Notes under the pieces: generated by a model
What the model was told of the DNA's origin: nothing
What the model saw: the letters and a program-made list of their open reading frames with translations, nothing else
The model's database searches: none
Source of the DNA: Rubritalea tangerina
Lineage (GTDB): Bacteria > Verrucomicrobiota > Verrucomicrobiia > Verrucomicrobiales > Akkermansiaceae
Assembly (NCBI RefSeq): GCF_042683245.1
Contig: NZ_JBHUJB010000083.1
Location: 1-64,000 of the forward strand
Direction of reading: 5' to 3'
DNA length: 64,000 nucleotides
Part shown: piece by piece, positions 55,182 through 63,910 of the stretch
Position numbering within the stretch: position 1 is the first letter of the stretch
Layout of the letters: every line of letters begins with the position of its first letter
Made by a program: the position numbers and the translations under genes

Positions 55182-55898
55182 ATGAGGGATTTCAGTCAGT
55201 ATATTGTGTATGTCGATGAGAGCGGTCACGCTTCACCCGATCCTGACCCAAACTATCCCTGCTTTGTTTTAGCCCTCTGCTTATTTGAAAAAAGCTACTA
55301 CTGTAAACAACTCGCACCTAGACTACAGGAGCTCAAATTCCGCTTCTTCGGCCATGACATGGCGATCATGCACGAACGAGAGATTCGCAAGTCACTCGGC
55401 CCATTCAGCATCCTTAAGGACAAAGAGACACGCACCGCTTTTTTTGAATCGCTCAGCCACTTGGTCGAGCAAGCCAAATTCACCGTCATTTCTAAGACGA
55501 TTCTGAAAGAGGGAAAGCACCTTCCAGAGGACAACCTCTACCACATTGCCGTCCAGCATTGCTTAGAAGATCTCTATGCCATGCTCAAAAAAATCAAGGA
55601 ACACGAAAAAGTGACGCATGTGGTCTTTGAAAAGCGTGGAAACCTAGAAGATAGCCAACTCGAATTAGAATTCCGCCGCATCTGTTCAGGGGATAACCGT
55701 CATCAATCGAGCTACCCGTTCATTCCCGTCTTTGCTTCTAAAAAAGCCAACTCCTCAGGTCTTCAGTTTGCGGATCTCGTAGCGCGCCCGATTGGCCTAG
55801 CCAAACTCAAACCAAAGCAAGAAAACCGCGCCTACGACATACTAAAAAAGAAAGTATTCTCGTTGCCCATAGAACAAGTGGAATTCAAACTAGACTAA
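55182..55898 (+). CDS. DUF3800 protein (RNase H-like fold)
   Basis: 238 aa. YIVYVDESGHASPDPDPNYP near the N-terminus, MHEREIRKSLGPF, and SSGLQFADLVARPIGLAKLK near the end are the conserved acidic blocks of DUF3800, a predicted RNase H-fold nuclease common beside restriction systems and mobile DNA. The gene stands between hsdS and a second copy of the hsdS 3' end (56027-56059), so it may have arrived as an insertion at the hsdS terminus. It has a separate leader of 46 bp. Confidence 0.8.
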   Translation: MRDFSQYIVYVDESGHASPDPDPNYPCFVLALCLFEKSYYCKQLAPRLQELKFRFFGHDMAIMHEREIRKSLGPFSILKDKETRTAFFESLSHLVEQAKFTVISKTILKEGKHLPEDNLYHIAVQHCLEDLYAMLKKIKEHEKVTHVVFEKRGNLEDSQLELEFRRICSGDNRHQSSYPFIPVFASKKANSSGLQFADLVARPIGLAKLKPKQENRAYDILKKKVFSLPIEQVEFKLD

Positions 55899-55907
55899 AA
55901 ACAAAGG

Positions 55908-55932
55908 GCCACGGAGTATTCCCCGTAGCCTC
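55908..55932 (+). terminator. Imperfect hairpin after the DUF3800 gene
   Basis: GGCCACGGAG and CCCCGTAGCC pair imperfectly just after the stop codon. There is no T-run. The rest of the 387-bp gap to the helicase remnant holds only the hsdS tail copy and a MITE-2 end hairpin. Confidence 0.35.
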
Positions 55933-56026
55933 ATTGCCGGCTGAGAATTCCCAACCCGACTTCAACTAAGCATAACTTCCATAACCACGCAAGCGCGCTA
56001 TGCTCTTTTTACTTCTCAAAATCCTT

Positions 56027-56059
56027 CTCCTCGACACCGCTTTCAAGGGCAAGCTATAA
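56027..56059 (+). pseudogene. Duplicate of the hsdS 3' end
   Basis: CTCCTCGACACCGC.TTCAAGGGC and the following AAGCTATAA repeat the last codons of hsdS (LLDTAFKGKL then stop) with four or five base differences. It has no upstream specificity-subunit sequence. It marks the far edge of the DUF3800 insertion or the end of a lost second hsdS. Confidence 0.7.
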
Positions 56060-56144
56060 GTCCCCTCATTCTTCTACCCATTGATTCGCCAGCTCGGCAC
56101 CTACGCCGCAGAGCCAACTCTAGCAAGCCACACTTTGGCCTGCT

Positions 56145-56173
56145 AATACCATTCCGTTTCGCTCAATGGTATT
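56145..56173. repeat. Solo MITE-2 end hairpin
   Basis: AATACCATT (56145-56153) and AATGGTATT (56165-56173) form a perfect 9-bp inverted repeat. Read on the - strand the segment is AATACCATTGAGCGAAACGG, then AATGGTATT. This matches the left end of MITE-2 copy B (AATACCATTGAGCAAACGCA, then ATGG) far better than chance, so it is an end remnant or internally deleted derivative. Confidence 0.6.
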
Positions 56174-56285
56174 ACAAATCATAGGAATCATAGTGGGTTA
56201 ACCCTCGCAAATGTGATGAATCATATTTTAACTCTCGACTCATCATTCATTTACATTAGCCCTATTTGTGTAGATTTCTGCACCC

Positions 56286-57947
56286 ATGATCAAAGACCCA
56301 CATTCACTACCCTTCCCCCTGCAGCAGTACATATCCACAGGAAAGTGGAAAGAGAACTTTGAGAAAAAGCGCCTCATGCGTGGAAAGCTCCTCTTTGAAA
56401 AAGAGTCATGTCACCCTTCACACTAACCATAATGATCCCCCCAACATTTTTTATTTCCAGTATAGTGTAAAAGGGAGCCGTAGAAACACCTACCAAACAG
56501 GCATCATTTTCAACGATATAGAGCTTCTTGATATCAATTGCCAGTGTGCAGATTATGAATACTGCAAACATGCAGCTGCTGCCCTCTTTTTGTTAGAATC
56601 TCAGCTCTCAGCACTTACTCAAGGCACTCCCAGCTCACATGACGCAATCCGCCACTGGATAGAAAAACTCAATAACAACCTCATTAAACAATCACAACCC
56701 ACCAGTGGCGATACAGATGATGCATTTGACCCAAATTATAAAGACCGCGTCGTTTACATCCTATCCGATAACTACGACTCCATAGAAATCACTGCCAAAA
56801 AAGACCGCATTCTCAAGGATGGACAGTTCAGTATAAGCACCACTAACGTCAAACGCGGCCTCTCCTCCAGCGCGATGCTGACATCCACCACGAGCAGCAA
56901 TACCATATCATCGTGTTAGATGAATCCCAGTACATCAAAAACACCGCTGCTAAGACGACAAAAACTGCCAACGAAATTAAAGCAAACCACCGCCTCTGCC
57001 TCTCGGGCACTCCCATGGAAAACCACCTCGGTGAACTATGGAGCACCTTCAACTTCCTCATGCCCGGGCTCCTCCAAAACCAAAAAAACTTCAATACAAC
57101 CTTCCGCCACCCTATCGAAAAACATGGCGACACCAGCCGCCAAACTAGCCTCAATCGCCGAGTGGGTCCACTCATGCTGCGCCGAACCAAAGACGTTGTC
57201 GCCAAAGAACTCCCCCCTAAAACTATCATTCCCCATTTCGTTCAACTCACCGACGCTCAAACGAACCTCTATGAGAGCGTCCGCGCAACAATGGACAAAC
57301 GCGTGCGTGATGCCATCAGACAACAAGGGCTCAATAAATCCCACATCCTCATCCTAGATGCTCTGCTCAAACTTCGCCAAATCTGTTGCCACCCCAAACT
57401 ACTCAAAATCAAAGCTGCACAGGAAGTAATCGACTCAGCCAAACTCGACTACCTCACCAATCTACTCAACACACTCATCGAAGAAGAACGTAAAATCCTC
57501 CTATTCTCACAGTTCACCACCATGCTCGATCTCATCGAGAGCCATCTCAAAAAACAAAACATCCCCTTTGTAAAAATCACAGGCTCCACCAAAGATCGCT
57601 CCACCCCCGTCGAACAATTTCAATCTGGTACCATCCCTGTCTTCCTCATTTCACTTAAAGCGGGGGGGACTGGACTCAACCTAACTGCTGCAGACACCGT
57701 TATTCATTACGACCCTTGGTGGAACCCGGCAGCTGAAAACCAAGCCACCGACCGCGCCTACCGTATTGGCCAAAAAAAACCTGTCTTCGTCCATAAACTT
57801 ATCTGCCAAGGCACCATCGAAGAACACATCCAAAAACTCCAAGAAAAAAAAGCAAAACTTGTAGAATCCCTGCTCAGCCAATCAACCAATAAACTCAAAA
57901 TCGACCAAGCCACACTTGGAGGACTCCTCTCACCAATCAACGAATAA
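56286..57947 (+). pseudogene. SWIM/SNF2 helicase remnant, frameshifted and internally deleted
   Basis: Three frames are needed. ATG 56286 gives MIKDPHSLPFPLQQYISTGK to RGKLLFEKE. A one-base shift near 56403-56412 leads to VTLHTNHNDPPNIFYFQYSV and the SWIM zinc motif CQCADYEYCKHAAAAL. Near 56850-56870 this joins, out of frame, LQRDADIHHEQQYHIIVLDE then SQYIKN, which is SNF2 motif II, and continues through LCLSGTPMENHLGELWSTFN and the C-terminal helicase lobe (LISLKAGGTGLNLTAADTVI, QATDRAYRIGQ) to TAA 57945-57947. Walker A (motif I) and several hundred residues expected between SWIM and motif II are missing. The remnant cannot be an active ATPase. Its stop overlaps MITE-2 copy B. Confidence 0.85.
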
Positions 57948-58153
57948 TACCATTGAGCAAACGCAATGGACGAATGGTCGGAATGAGCTTGCAGAATATC
58001 AAGGCGCAGTGAAGGAGCCTCGCACGCTCCGGACAACTCAATGACAACGATGATATTCTGTTAGCTAATCCAATGTATTCTAAAATCGCCCAGCGCAAAC
58101 TTCACAACACTCAACCACACCCCATTCGTCTATTCCGAGTCGAGAGATGGAAT
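57947..58153. mobile_element. MITE-2 copy B, ~207 bp
   Basis: Homologous over its full length to 14392-14599 (shared GACGAATGGTCGGAATGAGC, TTGCAGAATATCAAGGCG and CATTCGTCTATTCCGAGT blocks) with scattered differences, including a decayed right end (ATGGAAT for ATGGTAT). The left end overlaps the TAA stop of the helicase remnant by one base. No coding content. Confidence 0.75.
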
Positions 58154-58166
58154 CAGACTGTTCAAA

Positions 58167-58218
58167 AACCTCAACGAGGTTTCGGCACCAAGCCCAGAGT
58201 GGCAAAGCCAACTCTGGG
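58167..58218. repeat. Paired hairpins beside MITE-2
   Basis: AACCTC/GAGGTT (58167-58172, 58176-58181) and then CCCAGAGT-GGC (58193-58203) with GCC-A-ACTCTGGG (58207-58218). They fill the gap between MITE-2 copy B and the end of the truncated PDZ gene. They could be a separate short palindromic repeat or terminators facing both ways. Confidence 0.4.
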
Positions 58219-58258
58219 GACTTGCAAAAAACGTCATGAAATCTGAAAGACTTCAGGC

Positions 58259-58573
58259 TTAAAAAAAATAGAAATCCTTATGCATAAACACAGGGCCCTT
58301 GGTAAGCATCGTATAATTGGGTTTGTTGACTAGGCTGCTCGATATTGTGATCTCCCCAAATGCCCCATAAATATAATCATTCACCTGCAAACCAGCTAGG
58401 TCACCAGGCCCCCCCTCTAGCACTTCACTCACCCGAATCATATGCGAGTCAGTCTGGGCGAAATACCGCCCACCAATCTTCCCCAACGGGTAGTCCGCAT
58501 CAGTTTTCTCCGCTGCCCAAACACCCGGTAATAACCATACGATGCTCCATAGTACTCTAATCCATCCCCTCAT
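58259..58573 (-). CDS. PDZ-domain exported protein, probably C-terminally truncated
   Basis: 104 aa. The signal peptide is MRGWIRVLWSIVWLLPGVWA, then DYPLGKIGGRYFAQTDSHMI and RVSEVLEGGPGDLAGLQVND, a PDZ-like domain. Verrucomicrobial proteins with this start (PDZ followed by a large DUF6288-type region) are several hundred residues long, so this is probably only the N-terminal part. The frame ends in a T-rich FYFF-stop next to hairpins and MITE-2. It is the last gene of the leftward block, 65 bp from the sulfatase stop. Confidence 0.5.
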   Translation of the reverse strand: MRGWIRVLWSIVWLLPGVWAAEKTDADYPLGKIGGRYFAQTDSHMIRVSEVLEGGPGDLAGLQVNDYIYGAFGEITISSSLVNKPNYTMLTKGPVFMHKDFYFF

Positions 58574-58638
58574 TGCTCGAAAAAGCTAAACCACCAAACA
58601 TTAAGATTCGATGAAGAACACTCCTCCGACAAAAATTA

Positions 58639-60459
58639 TCATTCAAACCAAAGTCGAAAAAATGCCTTATCCCCAAGCGCACTGTGCCGGAATTTGAAAC
58701 GGTATCGATGCTCTCCCAACTCCTCAACATCCAGCAATGTTAAATCCTCACTCTGCCAGTTTTTTAAATCATAGGAGCCACTAGGCGCCACCACGCCATC
58801 ATTCCTATTGGTATACGCTATGTAGCTTATGACGATATCTTGCTCACCATACCCATAACCACTCAGATCCTCACAGCTGACTTCTAGCCCCGGCCTTGAT
58901 AGAGGTGACAAGGCATCGGTACCCATCAAGTATTCTTGGTGATTAGTAAACGTATCAGAGTCTGAGTCTGCCCCCTTCTCCAATAACAAGGCATTTTGCT
59001 TCGCCCAATCAGCATACTGGATGCCCTCTTGCCTCTGACCCGCCTGTCCTATGTGAGTACTTAGCTCACTCACCACACTCGGGTTCTCCCCAGAAATATC
59101 CTCCACTTCGTATGGAAAACTCGCCAGATCATACAGGTCATAATTACCACTCACCTTGATCAGACGCCAATCCGCAGATCGCACAGTACTCAAATTGTTA
59201 AATAAAGAAAAGGCGATATTCTTCCCCGGTGCATAGGGATTTCGTAACATGGGAACCAACGATTCTCCATCCACAGCCTCGGGCGTTTGCAGCCCGCAGA
59301 GTTCCGCAATGGTCGGATAAATGTCAATGGTGGATACGACGCCAGTCGTCTGCTGCCCACGAAACGCTGTAGGATTCGTCATCTCTGGCGATCGAATGAT
59401 CAAGGGCGCATGCAACGACCTCTCCAATACCTTGTGCTTCCCAATCACTCCATAGTCATCCAAACACCACCCGTGGTCACCCCATAACACAACAACCGTA
59501 TTCTCAGATAAGCCGAGCCGATCCAGCTCGTCGAGAACCTTCCCGACTTGCGCATCAATGTAGGAAACACAGGCAAAATACGCATGACGCAGTGCTGCTC
59601 GGTCATTCTGCTGGCTATAACTATTCACTTCCCCTGAGTTCGTCACAGTCCCACTTAGCGCACCACTCGGTGCAGTGACTGGACTCGGTCCCGGTAGCCC
59701 CTCAGCAGCATACAGATCGAAATAGGCTTTTGGAGCATTGAAGGGTAGGTGGGGCTTGAAAAAACCTAACGCTAAACAAAACCTCCGGTCGTCATCTTTA
59801 AACTCTCTTAGCTTCTCTATCGCGGCCTCAGTAATCTGCCCATCCGGATATGCATCATCTGCTAGGGATTGGCCATCAGCATCCACACCAGCCTCATAGG
59901 CAGGCGTCACAGACCTCACTCTACCCGTCCCATCAGCATAGGCAAAAAGTGGGTACCAAGTCGCCCCCCATTTTCCGTGATCCCAGACAATCTCATTCCA
60001 AGAAAAAGGCATATCCGCAGAGTTCGCCTTATAGCGCCCGTAATCGTATGATCCAGGGTACGACCACCGATAACCATCCGGCTCATGGCTTAGTTTCCCC
60101 ATCGACACCGTGTACCAGCCATTCCTCCGCAGCAAATCCACCCAACTCTCAGGCTCTGACGGGTAAGTTCCAGACATCCGACCGAACGCCCCATTACCAT
60201 CAGTCGCTGTCGTTGGCTTATAACCAGTCATCAAGGCATAACGAGATGCTCCACAAGTAGGAACCGCCACATAATGGTTCTTAAACAATCGTCCGCTCGC
60301 TGCCAACTTGTCAATATGCGGAGTCACCATATGACTCTCTCCATAACAAGCTAGTTCTGGTCGCAGATCGTCCACTGCTATAAATAAAACATTCGGTGGG
60401 TCATCCGCCCACACTCCATGGACCAGTACCGAACACGCTAATAAAATTGCCTTTATCAT
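58639..60459 (-). CDS. Secreted sulfatase with CGASR active-site motif
   Basis: 606 aa. The signal peptide ends at VWADD, then PPNVLFIAVDDLRPELACYG as in iduronate-2-sulfatase-like enzymes. The active-site segment is VPTCGASRYALMTG with Cys69: C-x-A-x-R instead of C-x-P-x-R, a variant known in other sulfatases. VVLWGDHGWCL and LGFFKPHLPFNAP are IDS-like. An appended C-terminal region contains DSDSDTFTNHQEYLMGTDAL (calcium-binding type-3-like) and a final beta domain. It overlaps the upstream gene (60456) by 4 bp, so the two are translationally coupled. Confidence 0.88.
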   Translation of the reverse strand: MIKAILLACSVLVHGVWADDPPNVLFIAVDDLRPELACYGESHMVTPHIDKLAASGRLFKNHYVAVPTCGASRYALMTGYKPTTATDGNGAFGRMSGTYPSEPESWVDLLRRNGWYTVSMGKLSHEPDGYRWSYPGSYDYGRYKANSADMPFSWNEIVWDHGKWGATWYPLFAYADGTGRVRSVTPAYEAGVDADGQSLADDAYPDGQITEAAIEKLREFKDDDRRFCLALGFFKPHLPFNAPKAYFDLYAAEGLPGPSPVTAPSGALSGTVTNSGEVNSYSQQNDRAALRHAYFACVSYIDAQVGKVLDELDRLGLSENTVVVLWGDHGWCLDDYGVIGKHKVLERSLHAPLIIRSPEMTNPTAFRGQQTTGVVSTIDIYPTIAELCGLQTPEAVDGESLVPMLRNPYAPGKNIAFSLFNNLSTVRSADWRLIKVSGNYDLYDLASFPYEVEDISGENPSVVSELSTHIGQAGQRQEGIQYADWAKQNALLLEKGADSDSDTFTNHQEYLMGTDALSPLSRPGLEVSCEDLSGYGYGEQDIVISYIAYTNRNDGVVAPSGSYDLKNWQSEDLTLLDVEELGEHRYRFKFRHSALGDKAFFRLWFE

Positions 60460-62027
60460 TGAGCCAATTGGTAAAGTTCAAAACCATTGATGAGGAAATG
60501 CCGCACACTTCCTACCCCATACACACCCGATAATTGCAGTGATAATGGCCCATCTCCATCGTGCTGAAGAGCAAAACGCAACATAGGTATCTGGCGATCA
60601 TTAAGTGAAGTCGTGTTTAATCCTAAAACCCCCATACAGGTTGGCTGAGTGTTAGCTAACACCTTTGCCCCATGTCTTGCTAACACCGTGTTACGCAACT
60701 CTGGAGACATCGCTTGCGCATACCCAAATCCACTGCCTGTATATGAGTCAATATGATATGAGCGAAAATAGTACACACCCGCTGGCAATCCGAAAAATTC
60801 GATCTGCAACCCCGATTCAGCAGTCGTGCCCACAAAATCAGTTACCAAGTAGGAACACGATAACTGCCCCCCAGGAATCGCACGAGAGCTATCACCATTC
60901 CCACCCAAAAAACGCAATGCCTCCCCCTCCACTTGACTCACCTTCACCTGATACATACCTATTTTTTTCCAGTACTCAGACGTATTCTCTGCCGAGTTCT
61001 GAGAGCCACTAATCACCCGAAAGCGCGACTGACTGGGAGTGCCCAAACTGTCACTTCGGTTGAAGTCTATACCAAACAAACGCTCTGCATTTGCTGGCGT
61101 GTTAGGATCAGTTCCAAGCTGTCTCTCCTGACCATCATCACTACCGTCACCATCACTGTCTGAGACTGCTGGAGAGGTTTCATCCCCAGTCTCAGCAATA
61201 CCATCCACCCCCAAATATTCTTCTAAGTTACTCAACCCATCACCATCTAACGAGAGCCCCCCATCATCGACGTCCGGATCCAAGCCATACCATTCTTCAT
61301 AGTCATCTGGCATACCATCCTCATCACGATCCTCTATCAGATCGACCACTGACGCAGACTCACCATAGGCAACGCGTACATTCTTATACGCCAACTCAGT
61401 GTCTGCAAAACCACCCCCATGTAGAAACCCCACAGTATCCACTATAAAATGGCTTGCCGCATAACTTTGTTGATTCGTCGCTAAGTAACCATTGGCCTGA
61501 CGAAAACTTGAAATCCCTGTTAGCTCATTCCCCTTGCGCCTCAGGATCAACTCGAAATACACGGGTGAGTTCGCTTGATAGCTACCGCTGGCCGAACCAG
61601 CCCCCAGAGTCACTCCTCCCGTAAAAGGGTGCACAAGATCACCAACACCATCTTGCTTGAGCATACTCTGCTCAGATGCATAAACCCCCACATAACCATC
61701 ACCACCAGTGGCAACTAGCGGATCTGGCGCATCAAATAATCCTACTCGGAACTGGCCTTCTCCAAGTGCCCCCCCCACAGTCATCTCACCACTAAGCGTC
61801 AGTTCATACCCATCTTCCAGCGTCACAGATGAGATCTTAGAGACAATGCTCGTTTTTTGTGCCCGACTCACCGCGGGAGACGCCGTGCTGCCAGCAGTCA
61901 GAGTCGAATTAGCATCACCATCAAACACCTTCACCCAGCCAGTAACCTCGTCATCTGCCCATGCCAGAGCTCCAGATAACCATACGAGGACAGCCAGTGG
62001 CTTCAATGCCTGTTTGAGACCCACCAT
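60456..62027 (-). CDS. Secreted protein with shared N-terminal domain and thrombospondin-type-3 repeats
   Basis: 523 aa. The signal peptide is at 1-24. Residues 28-220 (WVKVFDGDANSTLTAGSTAS ... GFLHGGGFADTELAYKNVRV) are homologous to the two proteins encoded upstream (62126-62878, 63086-63883). Calcium-binding repeats follow (DRDEDGMPDDYEEWYGLDPD, SDSDGDGSDDGQE), then a C-terminal domain of about 200 residues (LFGIDFNRSDSLGTPSQSRF) resembling the exported domains of PEP-CTERM proteins here. There is no sorting tail. It is coupled to the sulfatase gene and may tether or present it; this is inference. Confidence 0.75.
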   Translation of the reverse strand: MVGLKQALKPLAVLVWLSGALAWADDEVTGWVKVFDGDANSTLTAGSTASPAVSRAQKTSIVSKISSVTLEDGYELTLSGEMTVGGALGEGQFRVGLFDAPDPLVATGGDGYVGVYASEQSMLKQDGVGDLVHPFTGGVTLGAGSASGSYQANSPVYFELILRRKGNELTGISSFRQANGYLATNQQSYAASHFIVDTVGFLHGGGFADTELAYKNVRVAYGESASVVDLIEDRDEDGMPDDYEEWYGLDPDVDDGGLSLDGDGLSNLEEYLGVDGIAETGDETSPAVSDSDGDGSDDGQERQLGTDPNTPANAERLFGIDFNRSDSLGTPSQSRFRVISGSQNSAENTSEYWKKIGMYQVKVSQVEGEALRFLGGNGDSSRAIPGGQLSCSYLVTDFVGTTAESGLQIEFFGLPAGVYYFRSYHIDSYTGSGFGYAQAMSPELRNTVLARHGAKVLANTQPTCMGVLGLNTTSLNDRQIPMLRFALQHDGDGPLSLQLSGVYGVGSVRHFLINGFELYQLAQ

Positions 62028-62053
62028 ACTCCTTCTTACTTCATTGCTCAGCT

Positions 62054-62116
62054 CTCAAATGACCACACTATGCTAGTGCATGCCTCCACCATCGAAGACA
62101 TGCACGATGATTTGAG
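62054..62116 (-). repeat. Nested inverted repeats between two leftward genes
   Basis: Outer arms CTCAAAT (62054-62060) and ATTTGAG (62110-62116) enclose inner arms GTGCATG (62076-62082) and CATGCAC (62099-62105). The RNA made from the - strand would fold into a two-part stem between the PEP-CTERM gene and the gene at 60456. Role: termination, processing or leader control. Confidence 0.4.
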
Positions 62117-62125
62117 CCGACTCAG

Positions 62126-62878
62126 CTATTTACGGCGACGCATGATCAAGGCCATGCCAGCCAAACCAATAAGCGCAGTGGAGCTGGGCTCAGGGACTGC
62201 TGTGTAAGTCACGTCAACATTGGAATAAGTAGCTGTTGCATTTGCAAAGCTCCCCCCATGCAGAAAACCAGCCGTGTCAAAAGTAAGTGACACAGGAGAC
62301 GCATCCGTCTGCGAATTGGTCACGCTAAACCCACCCGCCTGACTAAACATGGAATCGACCTTCAATTCACCTCCCACGTTCGTGAAGGTCAAAGAAAATG
62401 ACACCGCCGAATTGTCAACATAGCTCCCACTCACAGTTCCAGTACCAAGTGAACTACCGCCAGCAAAAGGATGTGTGGCACTTGCATTAGACGTTCTACT
62501 CAAGATGCCTGTATTAACATTAGATGTCCCCGCCTGGCCATAATACCCAGAGTATCCATTGCCACCTATGGGAGGCGTCACACCTGTGGAATCATACATT
62601 CCCATGCGAAACTGCCCATTACCAATGTCTCCATCCACAGTCATGTTGCCCGTCAACACAAGCATCTCACCATCCGCAAGGGTCACCTCAGAAAATTTTG
62701 CTACAATGCTGGACCTGGTAGCATTCGTTACGCTGGGAGAGGACGTGCCAGCACCACTTAACACGCTATCGCCTTCACCATCGAAGACTTGAGTCCAACC
62801 AATAAGGGAGGCGGCTGATGCACTTGTTGATGAGAGTGCTAATGCACCCGATATCACGAGGATTTTGTTTAATTTCAT
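62126..62878 (-). CDS. PEP-CTERM secreted protein of the shared-domain family
   Basis: 250 aa. The signal peptide ends SSTSASAA, the domain GWTQVFDGEGDSVLSGAGTS ... NGQFRMGMYDSTG, with FLHGGSFANATATYSNVDVT, is shared with the genes on both sides, and the tail VPEPSSTALIGLAGMALIMR plus RRK is intact. It has a 207-bp upstream gap with a terminator for the preceding gene, so it may start a new transcript. Confidence 0.82.
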   Translation of the reverse strand: MKLNKILVISGALALSSTSASAASLIGWTQVFDGEGDSVLSGAGTSSPSVTNATRSSIVAKFSEVTLADGEMLVLTGNMTVDGDIGNGQFRMGMYDSTGVTPPIGGNGYSGYYGQAGTSNVNTGILSRTSNASATHPFAGGSSLGTGTVSGSYVDNSAVSFSLTFTNVGGELKVDSMFSQAGGFSVTNSQTDASPVSLTFDTAGFLHGGSFANATATYSNVDVTYTAVPEPSSTALIGLAGMALIMRRRK

Positions 62879-63013
62879 AAGCTATTTGTGTGAGGGATGA
62901 CCTAAAGCTTAGGTTTCCTATTTTATCGTCTGCGATCCATCAGTCCTGCGCCACCGTCAATGGCCCAAACACACATCGCACTAAGTAATAGAGCAATCTG
63001 CAATTTGTGACGC

Positions 63014-63059
63014 AAAAAGCTGATTTTTTTCTAATTTAATCGGCAAATCACAGCTTTTT
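63014..63059 (-). terminator. Terminator of the gene at 63086-63883
   Basis: AAAAAGCTGATTT (63014-63026) and AAATCACAGCTTTTT (63045-63059) pair with a 2-nt bulge. On the - strand the hairpin lies 27 bp past the stop and ends in a T-run, which makes an intrinsic terminator; the A/T flanks let it work in both directions. Confidence 0.75.
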
Positions 63060-63085
63060 AAGTGATCACGCCTCGCTGCCACCCA

Positions 63086-63883
63086 CTATTCATCTCGCAG
63101 CATCAAAGAGATTCCAGCAACTCCCAGTATGGCAGCATCAACTTGTCTTTCCTTCTCAACCACTGGCCGCGCCCCAGGATCTGAACTCAGCGTCCCATCA
63201 CTTACGACATTGATATCAAAGTAGCTCGCTGTCATCGCACCAAACGAGCTCCCATGAAGCACCCCCACCATCCCAAAGTTGAAACTCCTTGGCATATATT
63301 CCCCGGTACCTGTACTCAGAAACTCCCCAGTTTTCTCATCCTTCACACTCACCTTCACCCGAAGTGTTTCCCCCACACGCTTTACCTCCATTGCAAAAAA
63401 TAAACGGCAATTCCCACTCAACTCGGGACCTGAGGATACCATACCTACTCTCAGATTCGGCTGCACTTGGCTGGTGAATGGATGGTCCAAGCCTAGCGCA
63501 TTCTCTTGTTGATAAATCCCTCCCTTCCTTCCGTTTGTCCCAATCGCTGCATAAACACCCGAATGCTCAACAGAACTATCAAAGAGCCCAAACCGCCATT
63601 GTCCAGACCCCACGCGGTCTTCAATATCCATGATTCGTATCACACCACTCATTTTCAACGATTGACCATCTTCCAAACTACGCCGTCCAAAGCTGGCCAT
63701 CAGACATGTCTTCGCAGCATGATCAACCACTGGACCAGAGCTTTGCTCACGCCGCATCTCAGCATCCTCATTACCATCAAATACTTTTTTCCACTGCACC
63801 ACAGGCTCCGCACTCAGTGCCGAAATTAAACTCAAAAAGCCTGCAACACATGCGAATATTTTTCGGGGGATTTTATGTTTCAT
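63086..63883 (-). CDS. Secreted shared-domain protein with degenerate sorting tail
   Basis: 265 aa. The signal peptide ends SALSAEP, then VQWKKVFDGNEDAEMRREQS and GQWRFGLFDSSVEHSGVYAA ... GVLHGSSFGAMTASYFDINV align with the two downstream paralogues. The end, RQVDAAILGVAGISLMLRDE, matches the hydrophobic part of a PEP-CTERM tail, but PEP is absent and the terminal Arg cluster is LRDE. Exosortase processing is therefore unlikely. The gene starts 27 bp after the preceding partial gene, so they are probably one operon. Confidence 0.75.
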   Translation of the reverse strand: MKHKIPRKIFACVAGFLSLISALSAEPVVQWKKVFDGNEDAEMRREQSSGPVVDHAAKTCLMASFGRRSLEDGQSLKMSGVIRIMDIEDRVGSGQWRFGLFDSSVEHSGVYAAIGTNGRKGGIYQQENALGLDHPFTSQVQPNLRVGMVSSGPELSGNCRLFFAMEVKRVGETLRVKVSVKDEKTGEFLSTGTGEYMPRSFNFGMVGVLHGSSFGAMTASYFDINVVSDGTLSSDPGARPVVEKERQVDAAILGVAGISLMLRDE

Positions 63884-63910
63884 AAGGGAAAGTGGCTTGA
63901 GAAAGTTGTA

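Noticed and set aside
62897..62914. Palindrome around AAGCTT upstream of 62878
   Set aside because: Short and imperfect; not distinguishable from background.
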